Shown here: in pieces, positions 43,844-53,108 of the stretch
Layout of the letters: each line of letters opens with the position of its first letter
How positions within the stretch are numbered: the stretch's first letter is position 1
Source of the DNA: Enterococcus wangshanyuanii
Lineage (GTDB): Bacteria > Bacillota > Bacilli > Lactobacillales > Enterococcaceae
Reading direction: 5' to 3'
Assembly: GCF_002197645.1 (NCBI RefSeq)
Contig: NZ_CP021874.1
Coordinates: 1,302,001 to 1,366,000, forward strand
DNA: 64,000 nucleotides
Position numbers and translations under genes: made by a program
The notes under the pieces: generated by a model
Database searches by the model: none
Told to the model about the DNA's origin: nothing
Seen by the model: only the letters and a program-made list of their open reading frames with translations

Positions 43844-44695
43844 TTATTTTTCATAAGTTCGTACTTCGGCTTTTGACTCTTGGATCATCTCCAATGTTCG
43901 GTCAAAGTTACGAGAAGCATACGCATAGAACAACACATCTACAACAATAAATTGATCATGTAAAGAGGTTGTTGCCGCACTTCTAAGGACGGCTTCATTT
44001 GAACGTACTGTTTGCAGTGAATAGGCGACCTTATTGGTCAACGTATTGTTGCCAAATTGAGAGAGGCCGATCGTTTTCAGCTGATGTTTTTTCGCTACAT
44101 CAACTAAGCGCAGTACTTCCTTCGTTTCTCCCGAATGAGAAACACAGAAAAAGACTGCATCTTTTGGAGCTGAAACTAGAATCGTCACTAAAACATGTGA
44201 ATCCTGTACACAAACAACGGTTTTACCGATCCGATTCCATTTTTGAGCAATGTTTTCTGCTACTAAATAGGAAGCTCCGATGCCAAAAACATAAATGATC
44301 GGTGCAGCGACCAATAGATCGACGATCGTTTCTACTCGTTCTTCATTTAATAAGGCAACCGTTTCCTGCATCGATTGATAGGCGTTTCCTAATAATTTTG
44401 TTTTGATTTCATCAACCGATTCATTTGCTGTGATATCTGAATACCCTTCATATACAGGTGTTTCGATTTCAGCAGACAAACGTACTTTTAGTTGAGTGAA
44501 ACTAGGAACGTCGATTTTCTTACAAAAACGAATGACGGTTGCTGGACTCGTCCCTGCATAATTAGCTAGTTCAGCTGCAGTCATGTCGATCACTTTTGCA
44601 GGATCTTCTAAAATCGTGTTCCCAATTTTTTGCTCGGATTTTGGCAGTACATCTAACAGACTGATAATCCTACCTTGAATATTTTCACCACTCAT
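43844..44695 (-). CDS. MurR/RpiR-family regulator
   Basis: 283 residues: N-terminal RpiR helix-turn-helix (about 30-60; MTAAELANYAGTSPATVIRFC) and a C-terminal SIS domain (about 125-265; VFGIGASYLVAENIAQKW, SHSGETKEVL) that binds a phosphosugar. It is the last gene of the mupG-anmK operon; MurR of E. coli senses MurNAc-6-phosphate and the same ligand is likely here. Its target could be the inverted repeat upstream of the operon. Confidence 0.9.
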   Translation of the reverse strand: MSGENIQGRIISLLDVLPKSEQKIGNTILEDPAKVIDMTAAELANYAGTSPATVIRFCKKIDVPSFTQLKVRLSAEIETPVYEGYSDITANESVDEIKTKLLGNAYQSMQETVALLNEERVETIVDLLVAAPIIYVFGIGASYLVAENIAQKWNRIGKTVVCVQDSHVLVTILVSAPKDAVFFCVSHSGETKEVLRLVDVAKKHQLKTIGLSQFGNNTLTNKVAYSLQTVRSNEAVLRSAATTSLHDQFIVVDVLFYAYASRNFDRTLEMIQESKAEVRTYEK

Positions 44696-44752
44696 TTACT
44701 GCTCTCCTTTTTATGTACATTAGGGCGAATCATCACAATCCGCCCCTTGTAT

Positions 44753-45880
44753 TCAATAATAAGTGATACTCCCCAATGGCACTGCTCGCTTTGCGCCAGT
44801 CGCATTTGGGACATTTCCAATTCTATGCTGTAGTGTTTGATTTGCTAAAACAGCCATTGCCACAGCTTCTTTGGCTTCAGAAGAAAAACCGATCTCTTCT
44901 TGGATCAATACGCTAACTTCTGGTAATTCTTCTTTGATCATCATAACTAGTGTTGGATTATAGCTTCCACCACCACCAATAATAAGTTCTGTTTCTCCAT
45001 TTATAAAAAGACGAACGGCTTCTGCGATCGACTTTGCAGTGAACATTGTTGCTGTTGCTATCAAATCAGCTGGATTTAATGGCCATTTCTCAATTAAAAC
45101 CATCGTGAACTGTTTACCGAAATCTTCTCGTCCAGTTGTTTTTGGATAGGCCTTTTTGATATAAGGATGTGCCATCAATTCGTCTAATAACGCTTGATTC
45201 ACAGTTCCCTGCTTTGCATAAAGACCATCGTTATCGTATTCTTGATTGAAAAAGTGGACGCACAATTCATTCATGATCACATTTCCAGGTCCTGTGTCAA
45301 AAGCGATCATATCCGTTTGTTTTCCAGACTGTGGAAGCACTGTTACATTGCCGATCCCGCCAATATTTTGCAGTAGTCTTGTGACACCCGGTTTTTGATA
45401 CAAGACATATTCTGAATAAGGAACGATCGGAGCACCTTGACCGCCTACCGCCATATCTCTTTCTCTAAAGTTTGAGACAACAGTCGTCTTTGTTCGCTCA
45501 CAAATAACAGCGGGATCTCCGATTTGTAGTGTAGAGGCAACAAAAGCCTCTCTGGCAAAGGGAATGTGAAACAAGGTTTGCCCATGACTGCCGATAAATG
45601 CCAGCTCTTCATTTGAGATACCTGCTTTTTCACATACCAATAAAGCTGCTTGTGCGAATCGTTCTCCTAATTCAACATTCAGTGAACAAATTTTTTCAAC
45701 ATCTGAAGTTTCTATTGCCAGAGCTTCCCGAATTCTTTGCAATACAGCACGGTCAAACGGCAATGTGGAAAAGGCTAAAAGCTCAACGGTCGTCGCTTCA
45801 TCCTTACCGTTGATTTCAACTAAGGCCGCATCAATACCATCTAAAGAAGTTCCCGACATTAAACCAACTGCATACACCAT
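44753..45880 (-). CDS. anmK: Anhydro-N-acetylmuramic acid kinase
   Basis: 375 residues. The N-terminal ATP motif GLMSGTSLDGIDAAL and the later GGIGNVTVLP, FDTGPGNVIMNE and IIGGGGSYNP match AnmK, which opens 1,6-anhydroMurNAc and phosphorylates it to MurNAc-6-phosphate. A cell-wall sugar kinase next to mupG and an RpiR regulator fits peptidoglycan recycling. The etherase MurQ that would use the product is not in the window. Confidence 0.94.
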   Translation of the reverse strand: MVYAVGLMSGTSLDGIDAALVEINGKDEATTVELLAFSTLPFDRAVLQRIREALAIETSDVEKICSLNVELGERFAQAALLVCEKAGISNEELAFIGSHGQTLFHIPFAREAFVASTLQIGDPAVICERTKTTVVSNFRERDMAVGGQGAPIVPYSEYVLYQKPGVTRLLQNIGGIGNVTVLPQSGKQTDMIAFDTGPGNVIMNELCVHFFNQEYDNDGLYAKQGTVNQALLDELMAHPYIKKAYPKTTGREDFGKQFTMVLIEKWPLNPADLIATATMFTAKSIAEAVRLFINGETELIIGGGGSYNPTLVMMIKEELPEVSVLIQEEIGFSSEAKEAVAMAVLANQTLQHRIGNVPNATGAKRAVPLGSITYY

Positions 45881-45929
45881 TCTTTACACCTCTATTATAC
45901 TGTTTTTAGTTTTAAATGTCTCCATTGCT

Positions 45930-47024
45930 TTAGTGACTCGTGACTTCGTGAAAAGCAAATTTCTGCCAAGGTCTAATATACGGCAGCAGAACTTGATCAG
46001 CAGTGGTCACTTTGCCAACAACGTTTGATTTACCCGAATTTTCCATAGGTAATAAGGCTAGTTGCAGTTCTCCTGCATAGTGCGCATACAATGATGTCTC
46101 GATGATGATATCTCCTGTCTGCATATCCACTGTGTTAAACGGTATAAATTCATGTCCTTTATACTTCACACGACTTTGCGTTGAACGAATAACATAATCT
46201 GAAACATCTCCGCGGTTAAAATGGAATTCATTCAAAATGATGTTTTTTTCCGTAACAGGAGTTTCATCATCGATCTCACAATCAAACGTTAAACGATAGG
46301 GATCAAGTTCACTCAATGCTTTTAATTCTGCTTCTGAAGCAAACGCATTGGCAATGATCACATCATCGATCAAATCCGTTGCCCACAAGTGTTTGGCCTG
46401 TGTTGTGATCGGCCAGTTTCGATGTAGCTCCAAAGTACATAATCCCTCTTCAACTGGCCAAGGACCCACTTTTGCGGTAGGAGAATTGATAAAAGCAGCG
46501 GTTCGGATGCCTTGTTCTTTATAAACCTTTGTTGTCTTCAAAAAATGCTCGTAACTCAAACCAGTATAACGATGAGGATAAAAATTATGGCAACCTAATA
46601 ACTTATCTGCATTTGCTTGATAACTTAAAATGTTTTCTACATAACGCGTGCCTGAGCTAATATTCAATTCGATCGATAACTCTTGCGGATTAAAACTCAT
46701 AATCGATTCTTCGTTTCCAGTAAAGCCCATATCTAAACGAATCCCATCTGCTCCAAGTTCTTTAAAAAAAGATAAGTCATTATAACTGATCCCCAGTTCA
46801 TTGAATACTTTTGGGCTAACATCTGCAATAACTTCCATACCTAGATCTTTAGCATAAAAAATCGTTTCCTTAAATGCTGCAACAATTTTCTCTTTGCCTT
46901 CATCAACAGATAATAAACAAGTAAAAACCCGTTTAAAATTATAGGTTGCTGCTAATGATAAATAGCTTTTGATTTCTTCCACACTGCTATGATTTGGGTA
47001 AATCGATAGGCCAAGTTTTCTCAT
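45930..47024 (-). CDS. mupG: MupG-type 6-phospho-N-acetylmuramidase (DUF871)
   Basis: 364-residue cytosolic glycosidase: a TIM barrel (residues 1-235; LGLSIYPNHSSVEEI, GADGIRLDMGFTGNEE, GCHNFYPHRYTGLSYEHF) and a C-terminal cyclophilin-like domain. The S. aureus enzyme splits MurNAc-6P-GlcNAc taken up by the PTS. The active-site acidic residues near DMGFTGNE are kept. Start overlaps the preceding gene by one base. Confidence 0.92.
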   Translation of the reverse strand: MRKLGLSIYPNHSSVEEIKSYLSLAATYNFKRVFTCLLSVDEGKEKIVAAFKETIFYAKDLGMEVIADVSPKVFNELGISYNDLSFFKELGADGIRLDMGFTGNEESIMSFNPQELSIELNISSGTRYVENILSYQANADKLLGCHNFYPHRYTGLSYEHFLKTTKVYKEQGIRTAAFINSPTAKVGPWPVEEGLCTLELHRNWPITTQAKHLWATDLIDDVIIANAFASEAELKALSELDPYRLTFDCEIDDETPVTEKNIILNEFHFNRGDVSDYVIRSTQSRVKYKGHEFIPFNTVDMQTGDIIIETSLYAHYAGELQLALLPMENSGKSNVVGKVTTADQVLLPYIRPWQKFAFHEVTSH

Positions 47025-47305
47025 TATTTTTGCTCCATTTCATAAGTTGCTCTCTTTTGTTCTGCTGCGAGTCGACTGCTTTCAAAGAAAACTACAGCCA
47101 ATATCCCACTTACACCATAAATGATCTGACGAAGTCCATCTGACATATTCGGAAAAAGTAAACTAGGAACTAAAGCGATCAAAAAAACGAGACAGCCTAT
47201 TAACCAACGATTTGGCAGCCAATTTTTCTTTTTTAAATAATGAGTCAGGAATAAACCAACGATAATAAAAACAACACTTGCTATTAAAAATATGACCTTT
47301 GTCAT
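47024..47305 (-). CDS. Small membrane protein of the mupG operon
   Basis: 93 residues, three predicted helices (1-20, 30-50, 60-80) and a basic/acidic C-terminal tail. ATG at 47305 follows AGAGGAAACTAGA; the longer reading has no ribosome site. Overlaps mupG by one base and so is translated with it. Family not recognised; co-operon location suggests help to the EIIC permease. Confidence 0.75.
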   Translation of the reverse strand: MTKVIFLIASVVFIIVGLFLTHYLKKKNWLPNRWLIGCLVFLIALVPSLLFPNMSDGLRQIIYGVSGILAVVFFESSRLAAEQKRATYEMEQK

Positions 47306-47384
47306 TCTAGTTTCCTCTTTTCTAAGACCAAATAAAATAAGAAACTGGAAATCCACCTAAGTCTATTTCCAGTATAAAGCTTTT

Positions 47385-48689
47385 CTAATTTGTTTCACCT
47401 AAAGCATGTTCTTTTTCAAGTTCATTGCTGTCATAGATCATTACAAATGGATAATAAATCACTACAGAAATCACGATCAAGATAATGTTTAATACAGCTG
47501 CCCGCCAGTCACCGCCAGTTGCTAAGTAAGCCCCAATCGGTCCAGGTAATGTCCACGGAGCAGTGAAAATCACGCGATTCACTAAGCCTAATTGTGTAGC
47601 AAACCAAGCAATCGTTGCTGTGACCATCGGAGTTAAGATGAACGGAATGATCAAAATAGGATTCAAAACGATCGGTGTCCCAAAAATCAACGGCTCGTTT
47701 ATATTGAAAATCGCTGGCGCTAAAGTAGCTTTACCCAATTTTGAAGCAAATTGAGATTTTGTCTTAAAGGCAAGTAATAAGGCTAACCCAATGGTACAGC
47801 CAGAACCGCCGATCCAAATGAACCATTGGTAAAAAGGTTCAGCTGCAATACTTGGCAGCTCTTTTCCAGCAGCCATCGCAGCAGTATTGCCATCTAATAA
47901 TTGTAGCCACAATGGTCTTGCCAAGGAACCAACGATCGATACGCCATGAATCCCAAAAGACCAGAAAAAAGTGATCAAGAAAATCAAAAGCAACACACTA
48001 GGTAAGCTGTCAGCAGCACTAACTAAAGGGCTTACAATTTTTGAAATCGTTGAATGCCAGTCAAAGCCGATAAAGTAAGTCAATGTGGAGATTCCTAAAA
48101 TAACGATCAAGGTCGGTGTCAATGTTTCAAATGATCTGGCAACCGCTGGAGGTACTTGCTCCGGCATCGTGATTTTAAATTTTGATTTATCTGTTAAACG
48201 ATAAATTTCTACAGCTAAGATCGATGTAATGATCCCTACAAACATACCGCCGCCGCCTAAATTAGCCATTGGCAATACAAAACCAGCAGTTCCTGCCGCA
48301 TCTAACGCCTCAGCTGGAATATTGACTGGAACAAAGGTCAATAGAAATGCGATCGTAGATAAGATCCCGCCGGATATCACATCCAAATTGTAGGTCTTAG
48401 ATAAACTTGCACCAATACCAAAAGTAGCATACAGCGTCATGATATACATCGTCATTCGATAGGGTAATAGAATCGTTGCTGCATTAGCAGTTAAAAACTG
48501 TGTGACACCCCAGCTAGCCGGCAATGGTGGAAAGGCAATGATCAAGAAGAACGATCCGATAATGATCAAAGGCAACGTGGCAATGATCCCATCTCTTATC
48601 GCACGTAAATGACGCTGATTTGCCAGCTTGGCCATTGGTCCAGCTAAATGAACTTCAATAAACTCAGTAAACTTTTTCACTAAACTCAT
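47385..48689 (-). CDS. PTS EIIC component, lactose/cellobiose family
   Basis: 434-residue sugar permease, about ten helices. Family signs: GSFFLIIAFPPLP near residue 45, the FGIHGVSIVGSLARPLW stretch and NINEPLIFGTPIVLNP near 330. First gene of the mupG-anmK operon, so the likely substrate is a cell-wall saccharide such as MurNAc-GlcNAc. No fused or adjacent EIIA or EIIB, so it depends on components encoded elsewhere. Substrate is inference from neighbours. Confidence 0.9.
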   Translation of the reverse strand: MSLVKKFTEFIEVHLAGPMAKLANQRHLRAIRDGIIATLPLIIIGSFFLIIAFPPLPASWGVTQFLTANAATILLPYRMTMYIMTLYATFGIGASLSKTYNLDVISGGILSTIAFLLTFVPVNIPAEALDAAGTAGFVLPMANLGGGGMFVGIITSILAVEIYRLTDKSKFKITMPEQVPPAVARSFETLTPTLIVILGISTLTYFIGFDWHSTISKIVSPLVSAADSLPSVLLLIFLITFFWSFGIHGVSIVGSLARPLWLQLLDGNTAAMAAGKELPSIAAEPFYQWFIWIGGSGCTIGLALLLAFKTKSQFASKLGKATLAPAIFNINEPLIFGTPIVLNPILIIPFILTPMVTATIAWFATQLGLVNRVIFTAPWTLPGPIGAYLATGGDWRAAVLNIILIVISVVIYYPFVMIYDSNELEKEHALGETN

Positions 48690-48938
48690 CTCCTAATTTA
48701 CACTAATCTTATTTATAAAACCCTTACATAAAGCCCTTACAAAAAAATCATAAAAAACATAATTGCACAACTATTGTCCATTTCCTGTCGTACGAAGAAA
48801 TATAACCTTTTCTGTAAAACATGAACTAGTGCCTCTCTCTAATTCTCTGTTTTCTCCCTTCATTATTTTTAGTTTTACAGCTTTTGATATACATTCCTGT
48901 TCTATCAATCAATGCTTATTCCTCTCTTCGACAAAACC

Positions 48939-48967
48939 ATCATACAGCTAAAGAACTTTTTTTTCAA
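48939..48967 (-). promoter_or_regulatory. Promoter of the PTS/mupG operon
   Basis: Minus strand TTGAAA, 17 bases, TATGAT, with a leader of about 240 nt. Confidence 0.7.
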
Positions 48968-48982
48968 CATTTTTATTTAAAA

Positions 48983-49001
48983 AAGGAAATAAAATTTCCT
49001 T
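48983..49001. promoter_or_regulatory. Candidate RpiR operator
   Basis: Perfect inverted repeat AAGGAAAT, AAA, ATTTCCTT, 15 bp upstream of the -35 box. That place suits an activator or a long-range repressor; assignment to the RpiR regulator is by context. Confidence 0.5.
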
Positions 49002-49243
49002 AAAGTTAAAAAAAGAGAAATAATATTACTAAAAGTCATTAATAATAAGCAAGTTTCCTCATAAATAAGCTTCGCTCTGATACGATATCGATCAACAACG
49101 AACGAGGCTAACATAAAAAAGAGTCATTTTAATATCTAAGCCAGCAATTGAACATCACTTATTTATCGATAAAGTAAATGATTCTTCTGTTTATTACTTA
49201 GCACCTGCTCCATTTTATTTAGCCTCGTTTGCATTTTATTTCG

Positions 49244-49555
49244 TCAAATCATAAAAAATTCAAATCCCTCTTCTGGTTCTCCAACTTCAAACCCTAGTAC
49301 AGTTGTTGCTTGTTCTTTAAACAGCGTAAACCAAGCATTCCAGTCATCATCGCATAATCTGGCATAAAATTGCAGCCCGCTTGGTTCTACAGATACCTCA
49401 ATGATTTCTTCATTTTCATCATTAGCAAACCAAGTCGGAATCCCCTCATAGTACCCTTTCCATTGCGGCATTTCTGCATAAAGGAGTTGAAGACGTGTCC
49501 AATAGATATCAGGCAATGTATAGTGAATATTCAAGTTATGATTGTGTACTTTCAT
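49244..49555 (-). CDS. Small acidic hypothetical protein
   Basis: 103 residues, rich in Trp, Tyr, Asp and Glu (EEIIEVSVEPSGLQFYARL, CDDDWNAWFTLFKE), no signal or membrane segment. Its ATG overlaps the stop of the SseB-like gene (ATGA), so it is tightly coupled to it. The profile resembles small immunity or accessory proteins, but I do not recognise a family. Confidence 0.75.
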   Translation of the reverse strand: MKVHNHNLNIHYTLPDIYWTRLQLLYAEMPQWKGYYEGIPTWFANDENEEIIEVSVEPSGLQFYARLCDDDWNAWFTLFKEQATTVLGFEVGEPEEGFEFFMI

Positions 49556-50241
49556 TTATTAACGGTTCCTTTTTCATAGATTTGGTACTGTTCTTCATTT
49601 AAAAAGTTATCATAGATAAAATCTACTGGGTAAAGAGCTTTGCTAGACACACAAATTTCCCCAATCTTCGGACCAATTTCAGGTACGAGCTCTTTTGCTC
49701 TTTCACTGTCAATAAAAACAACGTAGCTAAATTCATCATTATTGTTCATCAGCCCCAAATAAATAGCACTGATCGATGGTTCGATTTGTGCATAATCAAC
49801 TAAAAAATCAATGATCGCCTCAGGTCGTTCAGCAGGTAAACCAATATGGATCTTAGTATTTTGTTTGATGACATGATGAGAAGAAAAAACAGATCGATTC
49901 AACTGTACGCTATCTGAGTTCGGATTAAGCCATAAAAAATCAATTCCTATATTCTCCTCAAAAAGCTTAGCGATACCGTCGAAATCCAATGCGATAAAGC
50001 GATCATTTTTTTTATAGGCCGGAACACGTTGACTGACATCTGAGTACACATATAAAAATATTTTTCCGTCCGGCATACTACCAACACTGATATGTCCATC
50101 CCCATTTATATCAATGATCAGATTTGAAGCTGTTTTGAGCCAAGCGATCACCTGCTTTATTCCTTCTTCATTTCTAGGATAATTAAATACATTTGATGGT
50201 GCAACCTTTTGTTTCTTCTTAAAAAAGTTAAAAATTGTCAT
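49552..50241 (-). CDS. SseB-like protein
   Basis: 229 residues. The N-terminal part (about 15-110), ending in IDFLWLNPNSDSVQLNRS, looks like the SseB N-domain with its NP-x-S motif; the part from 130 on (ISAIYLGLMNNNDEFSYVVF) resembles the SseB C-domain. E. coli SseB has no firm biochemical role; the fold recurs in secretion and toxin-linked proteins. ATG at 50241 is seven bases after AAGGAG. Fourteen bases follow the HEAT-like gene. Assignment is by pattern, not alignment. Confidence 0.62.
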   Translation of the reverse strand: MTIFNFFKKKQKVAPSNVFNYPRNEEGIKQVIAWLKTASNLIIDINGDGHISVGSMPDGKIFLYVYSDVSQRVPAYKKNDRFIALDFDGIAKLFEENIGIDFLWLNPNSDSVQLNRSVFSSHHVIKQNTKIHIGLPAERPEAIIDFLVDYAQIEPSISAIYLGLMNNNDEFSYVVFIDSERAKELVPEIGPKIGEICVSSKALYPVDFIYDNFLNEEQYQIYEKGTVNK

Positions 50242-50261
50242 TTTCATTCTCCTTTTATCAT

Positions 50262-51773
50262 TTATTTAGACTTAATAACAGTCAAAATAAGGTTTACTAG
50301 ATTTCCAGAATAGTGCACATGATTTTTATTTAGTAAATAAGCCAGCTCGACCTTGTCTTTTAAACTGAATCGAAAAAAGAAACGTTGGTTCCAGTCTGTG
50401 CACCAGTCTTCCAGTTGCTTTTCGATCTGATTTTTTACTTGCTGAGCAGCAGCCTCTTTGTAAAGTATTATTAAATCGAAGAAATAATCCCGCCTATTTT
50501 CAGCTGCTAAGATTTTAATGATCGACAATTGCGTAGGTAGCTCTTGTTTTTCTTGAAACATTGGCAACAGTCGTTCTTTGATCGCCAGCGAATAATTTTG
50601 GCTCAGTCGCTCTATTGCTTTTTTGCGTACCTCTCTAGAAGAATCAGAGACATAGTCGACAGCTAAAGACAGCTGCTCTTCCAATGATAAACAGACTGAC
50701 CAGTTCAACACAGACAATCTAACTTTCTTTTGCTTAGCGTGACGCAATGACAACATCTGCTCTTGATCTCTGCGATCTTGTAAAAGTGCCAAGCCATGAA
50801 CTGAAGTGTTTAACTGTGTATTCATCTGTTCAAGATAATAAGCTCTGCAGTCGACTTCTGGGAAATGCTTTCTCACGTATGCTAATGCCAATTCTTTGAT
50901 TGCGGTTGTTTGATCTAATAGTTTTGCTATCATGCGTCGATCCTTCAAGCGATTATTATAACACCATTCACAAGCTAATTTACGAATGATCAAGCTATGG
51001 TGGTTCAATAGTTCATCTAAGGATCGTTCCTCCCATGATGGTTCTTTTTGAATCTCCCTAAATGTCCAAACTAGAATGATTCGGTCTTTGCTAGCTAGTC
51101 CATTTTCCAACGTTTGTTTTCGGTAACTATCATCCAGTAAAAAACTCCACTTAAAAGCTGTCCTAGCACAAAAAATATCGAAATTTTGTTGCCCATTCAT
51201 TAATAACTGTGGACGTTCTAAAACTGATTTCTGCAGCTGGTTATAGATGATCCTATTTTCTTCATATGTCAGTTGTTTCAACTGATCGATCAACGGTAAA
51301 CAAAAAATCAATTCTTGCTCTGAAATGAATCGATTCTTTTCACAGATCACTTTGGATGCTCGTTCCCGCAAGAAGTCAAGATGGTCATTCAACATCATTA
51401 GTAAAAAACGGAGCGGTACTTCTTCGTTCTCCTCAATCAATTTTGTCAAAGCAAATTCTCTAATATATCCATTGGGATGACAGGTCAGCCCACTCCAAAA
51501 GATTGCCGAAGGTTTAAATGACAGCTGCTGAAGACTATCCTCACTGATCTCCAGCCAGCTCCAGTTACTCCGACCATATGAAAAAGCGCGTAATTGCTTA
51601 AATGTATTCAAAAAACGTTTCGGTGTTTCTTCTTTGAATAAATGACCAAGATCTTCTAAATATCGTTCTCGACACTCTTGCTCAATGATAATTTTTTGAT
51701 AGCAATATTTGACTGCATCTGCTGTACTTTTTATTCCCTCATGTTCTGCTTGTAATACCAACAACTGGTTCAT
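50262..51773 (-). CDS. Large helical-repeat protein (HEAT-like), unrecognised
   Basis: 503 residues, nearly all alpha-helical. Repeating units such as HPNGYIREFALTKLIEE, DHLDFLRERASKVICEK, HHSLIIRKLACEWCYNN and DSSREVRKKAIERLSQN, each with the Arg-x-x-Ala spacing of HEAT repeats, suggest a curved protein-binding scaffold. No enzyme motif, signal or membrane helix. First gene of a three-gene unit with the SseB-like and small acidic genes. Function unknown. Confidence 0.75.
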   Translation of the reverse strand: MNQLLVLQAEHEGIKSTADAVKYCYQKIIIEQECRERYLEDLGHLFKEETPKRFLNTFKQLRAFSYGRSNWSWLEISEDSLQQLSFKPSAIFWSGLTCHPNGYIREFALTKLIEENEEVPLRFLLMMLNDHLDFLRERASKVICEKNRFISEQELIFCLPLIDQLKQLTYEENRIIYNQLQKSVLERPQLLMNGQQNFDIFCARTAFKWSFLLDDSYRKQTLENGLASKDRIILVWTFREIQKEPSWEERSLDELLNHHSLIIRKLACEWCYNNRLKDRRMIAKLLDQTTAIKELALAYVRKHFPEVDCRAYYLEQMNTQLNTSVHGLALLQDRRDQEQMLSLRHAKQKKVRLSVLNWSVCLSLEEQLSLAVDYVSDSSREVRKKAIERLSQNYSLAIKERLLPMFQEKQELPTQLSIIKILAAENRRDYFFDLIILYKEAAAQQVKNQIEKQLEDWCTDWNQRFFFRFSLKDKVELAYLLNKNHVHYSGNLVNLILTVIKSK

Positions 51774-51945
51774 TTGCTTCCCTCATGTTTCATCTAATTT
51801 TCTAATAAAGATACTCTCATTTTACCATATTAGAATTCTTAATATTTTTATAACCCAAGACATTGTACATGACCTGCAGAAATAGTTTCCACTATACTAT
51901 AGATAACACCAGTAATTAATCTATGTTTTACCAAGGAGGAAAAGG

Positions 51946-52935
51946 ATGAATATTTTAGTCGTCGGTGGTGCCGGTTATATTGGTTCCCACGTTGTTAAGC
52001 AATTAGCGGATACAGAGCATCAAATCGTAGTTTTAGATAATCTTCAAACAGGTCATGAACAAGCAGTAACAAAACCAGCGACATTTATCCATGGTGATGT
52101 GAGAGATAAATCCTTACTTAGAAAATTATTTGCTGAATATTCATTTGATGTTGTGTTCCATTTTGCAGCAAATTCTTCTGTCGAAGAATCAATGAAAGAT
52201 CCTTTACTCTATTTCAACAACAATGTATCTGGTCTCATCACACTTTTAGAAATCATGAACGAATTCTCGGTAAAAACGATCATCTTCTCTTCAACCGCAG
52301 CTGTTTATGGTGATTCTTCTGAATCTGTGATTATGGAAAATTCTGAGGTTACACCAAAAAATCCTTACGGGGAAAGTAAATATATGATGGAAAAAATAAT
52401 TCAATGGTGTCACACAGCATATGGAATAAACTATGTTGTCCTGCGTTACTTTAATGTTGCTGGAGCGGACTTGACAGGACTAATTGGAGAAGACCATCGA
52501 CCAGAAACACATTTGATTCCTATTGTCTTAGAAGTTCCCATGGGCAAAAGAGACGCCATCACGATTTTCGGAAACGATTATGACACAAACGATGGAACAA
52601 CCGTCAGAGATTATGTCCATGTGGTCGATTTGGCAGATGCACACTTATCAGCAATGGCTTATTTGCTTGAGGGCAATGAAAGTACGATTTTCAATGTAGG
52701 CAGTTCTGTTGGATTTTCAACACTAGAGATCATTCAAAAAATTGAAGAGCAGACAAAAAAGACGATTCCAATCAATTATGGCGAGCGTCGCAAAGGTGAT
52801 CCACATTCACTGATTGCTTCCAGTGAAAAAATCAAAGATGTCTTAGGCTGGACACCTCTTCATACTGACTTAGATTCAATTATTGAAAGCGCTTGGTCTT
52901 GGCATTTAAATCATCCAAATGGCTACGAGGAATAA
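51946..52935 (+). CDS. galE: UDP-glucose 4-epimerase
   Basis: 329-residue extended SDR. NAD motif GGAGYIGSHV at the start, catalytic Ser in FSSTAAVYGDS, Tyr and Lys in NPYGESKYMMEK and the VRDYVHVVDLADAH stretch. Makes UDP-galactose for galactose use or wall polysaccharide. No gal genes adjoin; AAGGAGGAAAAGG precedes the ATG. Confidence 0.95.
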   Translation: MNILVVGGAGYIGSHVVKQLADTEHQIVVLDNLQTGHEQAVTKPATFIHGDVRDKSLLRKLFAEYSFDVVFHFAANSSVEESMKDPLLYFNNNVSGLITLLEIMNEFSVKTIIFSSTAAVYGDSSESVIMENSEVTPKNPYGESKYMMEKIIQWCHTAYGINYVVLRYFNVAGADLTGLIGEDHRPETHLIPIVLEVPMGKRDAITIFGNDYDTNDGTTVRDYVHVVDLADAHLSAMAYLLEGNESTIFNVGSSVGFSTLEIIQKIEEQTKKTIPINYGERRKGDPHSLIASSEKIKDVLGWTPLHTDLDSIIESAWSWHLNHPNGYEE

Positions 52936-52937
52936 AA

Positions 52938-52976
52938 AGTTTGGAACAAAACTAAAAATCAGTTTTATCCCAAACT
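52938..52976 (+). terminator. Terminator after galE
   Basis: AGTTTGGAACAAAACT, 7-base loop, AGTTTTATCCCAAACT, three bases after the stop; no T run follows on the plus strand, as in the 29702 terminator. Confidence 0.75.
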
Positions 52977-53108
52977 CTAGATCTGAATAAACGGCGAGAC
53001 AAAAACAGCTCCTTCGGAAATAAGCCGAAATTCACAAAAATTTGAAGAATAATTTTCGTGATTTCCTTCTTATTTCTCGGAGCTAAACATTTTTGTCTCA
53101 GCCTCTTT
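52977..53108. repeat. Intergenic repeat element, intact short copy
   Basis: 132 bp from ctgaataaacggcgagacaa to ttttgtctcagcctc. Ends are inverted: gagacaaaaacagctcc against ggagctaaacatttttgtctc; an inner hairpin cacaaaaatt / aattttcgtg lies between. Ends with a T run, so the right end may act as a terminator. Confidence 0.8.

Larger units (their letters stand above)
48690..49243. other. Gap upstream of the PTS/mupG operon
   Basis: 554 bp with no supportable gene. Contains the EIIC promoter (48939-48967), an inverted repeat (48983-49001), then about 230 AT-rich bases, including a gcttcgctctgatacgatat region at 49068, in which I recognise nothing. Confidence 0.6.

Noticed and set aside
48763..48951. 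62-codon plus-strand ORF in the PTS upstream gap
   Set aside because: No ribosome site, low-complexity Ser/Phe composition, and it covers the minus-strand promoter.
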